Positions 57,491 to 64,000 of a stretch of DNA of 64,000 nt are shown piece by piece. Each line of letters begins with the position of its first letter. Position 1 is the first letter of the stretch. The DNA comes from Rehmannia glutinosa (Eukaryota; Streptophyta; Magnoliopsida; Lamiales; Orobanchaceae). The notes beneath the pieces are model-generated. The model was not told the origin of the DNA and did not search any database. It worked only from the letters and a program-made list of their open reading frames with translations. Location of the stretch: contig CM071924.1 of assembly GCA_016081115.2 (NCBI GenBank), positions 94,192,616 to 94,256,615 of the forward strand, read 5' to 3'. Made by a program: the position numbers and the translations under genes.

Positions 57491-58984
57491 TCTGGGTTGA
57501 CAAAAGATGCGGTTTAATTAATTGTCATGTATAATGCAAGCTATTATTTTATAATAACTTTAATATTTTATTATTAGTTTATCCTCAATTATGATTGAAT
57601 TATTGAAAGAAAAAAAATGTTTGTTATGGACCCCATTGATTTACAGTTGAAAACTAGTAGTAATTTTGATACATATGGCAATCATCCGTAATCCATGCGA
57701 TGAAATATGAGATAAAACACCCATTTGGGATAAAAGATACCCTCATCCATGCATGTATGTACATATTGGTAAATGGATGGTAAATCTTATTTCCTAATAG
57801 TATTTCATATTTTATGCTACCACATAGATAATTGACACATGTATAAAAATTACTATAGTAAATTATCCACAATATAAGCTTGATTTATGCTTTAAAATTA
57901 ATATAATAGTTTTTATACACGTGTCAATCATCAAGAAATTAACATAATTAATATTCTCTTAGAATAGAAGATCTCAATCGATTTGCGAAGGTGCTACTTG
58001 TGATAAAAGAAAAAGGATTACCCAAAAAAATTAAAATGTTGTGTTGGTTGAAAAATAAGTAAGTGATAGCATATGAATCTCCAAAAGATCTTACAACTAA
58101 ATCCTATTCCACCTGTAAGGATAAGTCATGGGATCAAACCTTGTACAGTTGTACTCATGTCATGTCCCGTGGCAAAGGCTCCCAATTTCTTTATTCATTA
58201 CATGCGTTTAATGTGTTTTATTTTATTTATCCTTAAAAAAAAATGTGTTTTATTTATTTAATTTATTTCCATGCGGAACGTGCTTCAATTATTGCCGACC
58301 TACATATGATGTCATTTATTAGAACTATTCAAGTTAAAGTCAAATTATATACATTTATTATATTTTATTTCTTTTTAAAATCCATTCCAATAAATTAACA
58401 TATATAATATGATGGATCTTTTATTTTTTATTTTTGTTTAATTTTCAAACTTGGTTGATATGCTTACGGGCGATTATAGCTCCTAATAGCAATTTTAGGA
58501 CTTAAAACATTAAGTCACACTATTAGAAGGTACTAATTAACGATAAATGATTCAAAACATTTTTAGTCGAAAATATTTCTATATTATTTTTTATGATTAG
58601 TAGGGTGTTATGTTGGCATATAATTTTTAAATAATATTTAACATTATTATTGAGTGACAAACATTTTGTGAATGAAAATCTTATTTAGAAAAATTAAACC
58701 ACTAATCAAACCCACTAAGTGAGGAAAGTTGGGCCCACTCAATACGACCCAAACCAACTAAACCCATTAAACGTAAATATGGTCCAACCCAATAAGTCTA
58801 GCGTTAGTTCCATTGGATTCATGGTCCAAACTTATATTGCCAACTTTTAGCCCACTCTCACTTTATCAAGAAAAGTGCGAGCCCATTAAACTACTTTTGA
58901 AGGAAATTGGGCTTACCCATTAAATTATCAAAGAAATTTTTAGTCCATACTCCGTTAAGTTATCAAAAGAAATTAATTGATAGA
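57491..58984. other. Upstream flank of copy 2, duplicated from the copy 1 flank
   Basis: No gene. Aligns piecewise with 31859-32216 and 44377-45060, the two halves separated in unit 1 by the Tat and hAT insertions. Homology stops at about 58990. Confidence 0.75.
57831..57928. repeat. Fold-back element in copy 2 flank
   Basis: ATTGACACATGTATAAAAAT pairs with TTTTTATACACGTGTCAAT. Related to 31766-31858. Confidence 0.65.
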
Positions 58985-59400
58985 ATATATATCAAACACA
59001 GAACACCCCGTTGATGGGCTTCATTCAACGTTTTCCCACGAAGGACTTCGATTAGGACACCACTAGGTGGTAGGTGGCGGAGAATAACCAGGGCGTTGGC
59101 GTGATCGAACAAGAAGACTTGAAGACCTCTCCTCCCATGGCGAGCTTGCCACTCGCCACCGACCCAAACCATTTTTCCTTCCACTCCTTTAAGGACTGCG
59201 GAAGGCCAAGAATGAGCCCATCCAGGATACCTCGGCGTGTGTGCACGTAATACCACCCCCAAGGTGGTGTTGAAGCTGGTGCACTGGTCGCTTTCCGGAT
59301 GAAGAGCTCGTTCAAATCCTCGAAGTGAGGCCACTCATTTCCATCCGATAAAAGAGTATTTTCTTTTGATGATTCAGCCCCAAGTCAATGGATGCACTGG
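58985..59400 (-). pseudogene. Antisense ORF fragment of the second Tat element
   Basis: Minus strand shows LNELFIRKATSAPAS, WGWYYVHTRRGILDGLILGL and KEWKEKWFWVGGEWQARHGR in two alternating frames, matching the conserved domain at 34555-34740 (NELFIWRATSS, EWKDKWLWVSGEWQAR). Weak continuation upstream on the minus strand to about 59800. Frameshifted; function unknown. Confidence 0.75.
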
Positions 59401-60564
59401 GATAAGGGAAGGCCCTATTTAGGAACCATTTTATGATCGGCCTCGGGTTGAAAATCTCGGCCCATACATCAACTATGGGCGTACATAGCCATACACCCCT
59501 ATTATTGGTGCTCGGGCACCTCGCCGTGATCCGAAAAACTAGATATTTACGATCGACGAATCATATGCTCTTCGTGAAGGGTGTCACTAGCTCCCCGCTC
59601 CATAATTATGCTAACTTGGTCATTTTGGTCGGACTTAGTCCATTTGTCCTCTACGCGCAGTGGTGGCCCTCCCCGGCCTTGGGTCCCCATTTACGTGTCC
59701 CGCCACCCTTGGCCACCTTGATCTCTGCGCCTCGGCCACTCTAACCTTTTCTTGCTCACGCCTCTCGGGCTCCATGCTCGAACTCTTCCTAGGGTGGCTT
59801 TGAATGGTGCAATTCTGACTTCTTCACTTGTCTCCTCTTGAGGTAAGCCTGGCTCCTCTTCACAAGGGTAGGATCGAAGATCACGTGCGTCTCTTCCATT
59901 GGAACCTCTGCTGAGGGTGTGCTCAACTCAAAAGATCAATGATATTTGGCTTCTTTGGTGGTATTTCTCTTTACGGTGAAGAATGCACTAAAGGATTATC
60001 GGATGGGGATCTTCGATTTCAACTTCGGCACTAAAGTTCGGTTTTGGTTGTCCTCGGAACTGACATGTTCTTTGGAAAAAGAAAAGGAAAGAAGAAAAGG
60101 AAAAATTTGAAAGGTTACCTAAGTGTTCTTGAACTCTTGTATTCTAAGCCGACACTAAAGTGCTCGGTCTCTCTACCGATGATGCTCAAGGTAATAGATG
60201 TGAAAGTATGAAATGGAAGAAGAATGGGCTATTTATAGGTTAACTTCCCTCGTAAGTATCACACCAATCAAGAGGCGCCTTTTCAAATTCGAAAAAGTGA
60301 AGAAACCATCACATCCCCACGTTTCCCTGAAGAAACCGTCACATCCCCATGTTTCTGCGCAAGATGGTCCAATAGAAAGGTGCCACGCGTGTCGTCATCA
60401 TGAAATCCATTAATGCGTCGTTTCAAGCATTGATGGACATGTGACACCATTAACGATGAGCTTTGTCAATAGAAAGGTTTCTTCTTCCCAATTAATTTTC
60501 TAATCAATATTCAAGTTTAAATCGATTCAAAGGATCTTCTCCTCGAATTAAACTTGAGGGTCAT
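59401..60564. other. Interior of the second Tat element
   Basis: GC-richer than host sequence. Degraded minus-strand pieces of the antisense ORF to about 59980, then leader-like sequence. The 38-bp neighbourhood at 60298-60355 carries a direct repeat (GAAACC(A/G)TCACATCCCCA twice). No intact gene. Confidence 0.55.
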
Positions 60565-61103
60565 TGATACCCGAGCGAAGACAAAAATAAGCCCAGTGGC
60601 CATTCGGTGATGGCGTAAAGCGTCAAGATGATGTGGATCGACCAGGATGACATCGAAAGAATCGATGATGACATGGCACAAACCGAGCTCGGTCCACTAC
60701 AAACAAACAAGAACATGCGGTGCTTCATTTAAGATAATTGTCCCACTAAGTGGATCCAACATGTTAATGATAGATCAAGGTGCCACGTGTCAGCAAGTTA
60801 ATGCGATGAGTCAACAAGTTTCAACACTTGGCCAACAAACGCTCCATGCAATGATGATTAAAACCGACTAATGGTGTTGGTATAAATAGATCTCATTTAT
60901 TAGTAAAAAGACAAGAGAGAACCCAGATATAAAAGCTTGTAATATTCAAATTGTACAACAGAACCGACCAGGCATACTCAGCTTGGGTTCTAATATAAAA
61001 AAGCAAAATTAGTCATTTTCCTGACCTTTTCCAAGTGTTATTTTAATTTCCACGTCATAAAATCCATATATTTTGCTTGTTGATCCAAGATGCACGTCAA
61101 CAG
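60565..61103 (+). repeat. 3' LTR of the second Tat element
   Basis: 539 bp from TGATACCCGAGCG to ATGCACGTCAACA. Inside it, TATAAATAGATC (about 60893) is a plausible TATA box. Confidence 0.82.
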
Positions 61104-61876
61104 TTTTCATAACTAATCCAATATATTGAGAAATAGAATTAGTAAGAAACATTAGCTTATGACAGCAAGATTAAAGACTACTTCTTAATCTGAGTAAGTG
61201 TTTGCAAACACATTAAAAAAATGGATTGTATGACTTGAAACAAATAGTTTCTAGTTTTTCCAAATGTTAATTTATGTTTTTGATTCTGCATAATCTAATT
61301 AGAATCTAAATGGAAGGATATGAGTGTTTTAGTGCTTCTGGTTTAATTTTTACACATAAAGAAAATATTTTTACAACATAATCACTAAACACTATCTTTT
61401 AACTTATTTAAATTTTAGTTTCTATTTTGCAAACATTACCAATTTTTGATTTTCAACTAATTATCACTTTTACAACCATAAATTACGCTTTCCGAGAACA
61501 CGGGTTTTTGCAAACACTCCCTCTATATTCTCATTGTCAAAGTTTGATGAAACAGATGATGTAAAAGATATACCTGCATTTTTTTATAAGCACGATATTT
61601 TTTTCTCACGTCTTCCTTTGAACTCTGACTCTTTCACCTTACAAGAAGGAAGATAAGCAAATTAAGAATATTACTTACACACAAAAATACATATATTTCA
61701 TTTGTTCCACACTCGATCCCCACCGGATCATCCACTCTATCAGGATTTCCCGATTCCTCCGGACCGGATTGTACTAATTGATGATTAATTATTACTTAAT
61801 TAGAAGGATTGTCAAATTAATTAACATACCTCCATGGGCCCACCATCCAAGCAAAGGTAAGTTTCGTTATAGCGAA
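61104..61876 (-). pseudogene. D27-like copy 3 fragment (intron 4, exon 4, intron 3, part of exon 3)
   Basis: 61104-61573 is intron 4 sequence matching copies 1 and 2. Exon 4 (61637-61574) is 64 bp instead of 62: a run of seven A replaces five after GTGAG, so KESEFKGRREKK shifts out of frame and stops. The 3' part of exon 3 (ending 61830) lacks one base in the GTTGGGCCC segment, a second frameshift. Exons 5-7 are missing, replaced by the Tat fragment; exons 1-2 are missing beyond about 61876. Intron 3 contains an extra patch near 61708-61775. Cannot encode an enzyme. Confidence 0.9.
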
Positions 61877-61942
61877 GAATTATTATAGTGTGTTTATTTG
61901 TTGTAACTAAAATAACCGATTCTGTTAGTAGCGATTATTCAA

Positions 61943-62074
61943 TGAGAGTAGTTAGTATTGGAATAGCTAACAACAACCCCTTCCCCTTGTTCTATAAGTA
62001 CCATGTATCGGTCCATGCAAATTAAGTCTTCAATAATGAATCTCATTTCTATGTCTAGCTTCAAGTATATCTCA
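61943..62074 (+). repeat. Short Copia LTR (probable)
   Basis: TGAGAGTAGTTAG to ATATCTCA, an LTR of about 132 bp with TGAGA/TCTCA ends, followed after 3 bp by the primer site. The start is chosen by the inverted ends only. Confidence 0.6.
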
Positions 62075-62077
62075 ATA

Positions 62078-62089
62078 TGGTATCGAGCT
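62078..62089 (+). other. Primer-binding site, tRNA-Met type
   Basis: TGGTATCGAGC, one base off the usual TGGTATCAGAGC core. Confidence 0.75.
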
Positions 62090-62154
62090 AGTGTTTTGGA
62101 GATCCTCCGCTCATCTTTTCCTAAAAAGCTCCTGATTATTGTTTTGAGCAATCT

Positions 62155-62240
62155 CACGAGTTGAAACAAGATCCTAGAGCTTGGTTTCTTAAACTTAGGG
62201 ATTTTCTCTGCTCCATTGGCTTCAGTGAAACTGACAATTC
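62155..62240 (+). pseudogene. Copia reverse transcriptase fragment
   Basis: LKQDPRAWFLKLRDFLCSIG is the conserved Copia RT segment (usually LKQAPRAWF). It lies only about 70 bp from the primer site, so gag, protease, integrase and the start of RT are deleted. It is cut off at 62241 by Gypsy LTR sequence. Confidence 0.85.
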
Positions 62241-62599
62241 CCTGCCTTGGATTGAATTCTCGTGCTCCGCCCGTTGGACTTACTTCCTATCGTTATCTAT
62301 GTTGCTGGACTATTTTCTTTTATTTTACTGCTGTTGGACTCTTTTATTTTCTTTGAAATTCTGGAATGTAATTTAAGGGCGTAGGACATTGACACTTAGC
62401 TGGCGATATGATGTGTATTTTATTTCCTAGTTCTGGATTGTAAGTTATTTGGTTGATGGGATGTATTTGTAATCGTGATGTACTTGTAGTTTTCCGCTGC
62501 TTTAAACCTTGTTTCACTTGGGATTGTTGTATCGTTTCTAGAATGTTGGGTTTATTTCTATTTAAGTGATTGATCGTCGTCGCGTCGCGTTTGGGGCGT
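62241..62599 (+). repeat. Gypsy LTR, 3' 360 bp, same family as the solo LTR in copy 1
   Basis: Nearly identical to 26361-26720, starting CCTGCCTTGGATTG and ending GTTTGGGGCGT. The 5' part is missing and the last bases (GACA) have been lost or changed. Confidence 0.9.
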
Positions 62600-62895
62600 C
62601 TTGGTTGTATATCGAGCTCGGCTAGTAAGATGGAAACTTACACCAATTGACCCAGGATAGGACCCCGGTTTGTGTTGGGTAGTACCGCGACTTGACTAAT
62701 TAAGTGTGAAATCGATTTCAATAATGGTATAGAACCGTATTATTGATGTTTATGTTAAGTCGGAATTTATACTTGGAGAATCCATAATCATACTTGATTT
62801 GACTTAGTTGTCTCTTGACTGACTCTCCTTAGTCATTATTTCCTTGTTCTTCCTTATCTTTTCTTACTGTCTAATCTTTCTTAGTTTGGCTTGTT

Positions 62896-63447
62896 CGGAT
62901 GGAGCCGCGCCACCTATCCGGTGGGAATTATTGAGGCCCATGTTTGAACGTGATTACTTTCGGGCATACACGAACCACCGGTACCGGGAATATCTTTGGG
63001 CTACCTCGAACAAGCGGAGAACGTCGACCAAGAATTAACACACCTCCCGGCGAAGAGCCAAGAGGAGAAGAACGACCTTACCCTCCTTGCTAAGGATCGC
63101 GAGGATACCATTCGTGCTCGCGAAGATCAAATCCAATCAATCCAGAACACTTGGAAATTACTCGCAAGAAGATGGAACGCGCCAGGAAGGCCGCGGAAAG
63201 TGGGAAAGGGACGATACATGTCGAGAGCCACCATCGAACGTCTCAAGATACTATCATCAAACAAATGCAGGTGATCGAGGACCTCACGCATGCCTTAACT
63301 CAACGGGATGCTGCTTTGGAAGCTGCCTTAGCAGCTAATGCGCCACCGTTGCCACCGCCCGAGGCGGAACCCATGCCCGACCTCGAGGTTGATAATGAAG
63401 AGGATCCCGAGGAAGATCCTGAAGAAGATCCCGAAGAGGATCGATAG
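62896..63447 (+). pseudogene. Leader-region ORF of the Gypsy element, coiled-coil, frameshifted
   Basis: Pieces in three frames: GAAPPIRWELLRPMFERDYF (62900), EQAENVDQELTHLPAKSQEE (from 63008), then RKKMERARKAAESGKG and DTIIKQMQVIEDLTHALTQR (63151-63300), ending in a Pro-rich then Glu/Asp-rich tail with repeated DPEE units and a stop at 63447. Heptad-like leucines suggest a coiled coil. I do not recognise the protein; position suggests an extra ORF between LTR and gag. A weak in-frame continuation reaches 63617 (WPNAEVVPQPDQVLFMDEAA). Confidence 0.55.
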
Positions 63448-63879
63448 AGGATGGAAAGCCCGAGGCGCTTGAAGCCGCCCCACTTGATGATGCTCCGGGA
63501 CTGGAGCAGTGGCCAGATTTAGTCGATTGGCCTAATGCTGAGGTGGTACCTCAGCCCGATCAGGTTCTGTTTATGGACGAGGCCGCTAGTGATGATAACG
63601 GCGACCTCACCGAGTAGATAACTTCTATGCTAGACTTTAGCCGACGCTTATTTCCATCTTGTTGTATTTTGCTTTCCGTTGTACTTTGATCAAGTTGTAT
63701 CCTGACTCTAGTTTATCTTCGATTCTATATTCCTGTTGTATGAACTCATTCGGGTGTATTCAAATTTCACATCAATGAATATACTTTTCTACTTATTCTA
63801 TGTCTTGTATATTGTTGTCGTGATATAACTTGTTATATGCGAGTACTTATTGAAATCATTCCTTTCTGAATTGTAGCTA

Positions 63880-64000
63880 AACTACAGATACATAGCTGGA
63901 AACCGTGGATGCGGAAGACCCCGCTGTGTTCTCCGAAGGTATGAGGACGTACCCAGGGAACGGGTACCCTCCCCCGAACTACCACCACCTCATCCGCTAG
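63880..64000 (+). other. Possible start of gag at window edge
   Basis: An open segment reads ETVDAEDPAVFSEGMRTYPG then NGYPPPNYHHLIR and a stop at the last codon. Too short to classify. Confidence 0.35.

Larger units (their letters stand above)
58985..61103 (+). mobile_element. Truncated second Tat-type element
   Basis: Holds part of an antisense ORF (minus strand), a spacer, a polypurine tract (AAACTTGAGGGTCAT, about 60550) and a 3' LTR. Gag-pol and the 5' LTR are missing. The ends TGATACCCGAGC and GTCAACA and the polypurine tract resemble those of the 11-kb Tat element, so it is a related family. Its right edge lies directly against intron 4 of D27-like copy 3. Confidence 0.82.
62600..64000 (+). 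mobile_element. 5' internal region of a Gypsy element, running off the window
   Basis: Directly after the LTR comes a decayed tRNA-Met primer site (TTGG, a 5-base insertion, TATCGAGCTCGGCTAG). A leader to about 62895, a broken ORF, a non-coding stretch (63617-63880) and a possible gag start follow. Confidence 0.75.

Overview
The window looks like nuclear DNA of a flowering plant. It is AT-rich and intron-rich, and it is dense with CACTA, hAT, LINE, SINE, Copia and Gypsy elements. The only host genes I recognise are plant-type. The style is that of a eudicot, perhaps an asterid, but I cannot name the species. No rRNA, tRNA, CRISPR or bacterial-type operon was seen.

The backbone is a tandem array of a minus-strand gene of the DWARF27 (D27) beta-carotene isomerase family, found by translating short exons and joining them at splice sites. 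Copy 2 (46398-54776) reads as an intact 7-exon, 256-codon gene. Copy 1 (3270-28767) has the same seven exons, but its N-terminal part is frameshifted and its fourth intron is 22 kb long. Copy 3 (61104-61876) is a fragment with two frameshifted exons. The flank upstream of copy 1 (about 28.9-45.1 kb) also matches the flank upstream of copy 2 (about 54.8-59.0 kb). The unit of duplication is therefore gene plus upstream flank, and each copy can serve as an empty-site control for insertions in the other.

Almost everything else is inserted DNA, much of it with both ends and the target-site duplication (TSD) visible. From left to right: a truncated Copia element on the minus strand (1-1912); a hAT MITE in copy 1 intron 6 (3399-3601); and a solo LTR in copy 1 intron 4 (5965-26726). 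That LTR is itself interrupted by a gene-capturing CACTA element (6041-10837, carrying CYP71 exons) and by a 12-kb CACTA element with degenerate TNP2-like and TNPA-like genes (10885-22891). Upstream of copy 1 lie a MULE-like element, hAT-like elements and an 11-kb Tat-lineage Gypsy element on the minus strand (32638-43771) with an antisense ORF block. A tRNA-derived SINE follows at 45161-45279.

Copy 2 carries a 4-kb LINE in intron 5 and a hAT-like element in intron 1. A solo LTR ends only about 170 bp upstream of its start codon, and further upstream a small CACTA element (55688-57221) is nested in a hAT-like element. Copy 3 has lost its 3' half next to a truncated Tat element (58985-61103). 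It is followed by a rearranged small Copia element and by the 5' end of a Gypsy element that runs off the window and whose LTR belongs to the same family as the solo LTR in copy 1.

I found no clearly new molecular system. The most interesting points are the D27-like cluster and the different fates of its copies, the conserved GC-AG intron, and the CACTA element with captured host exons.
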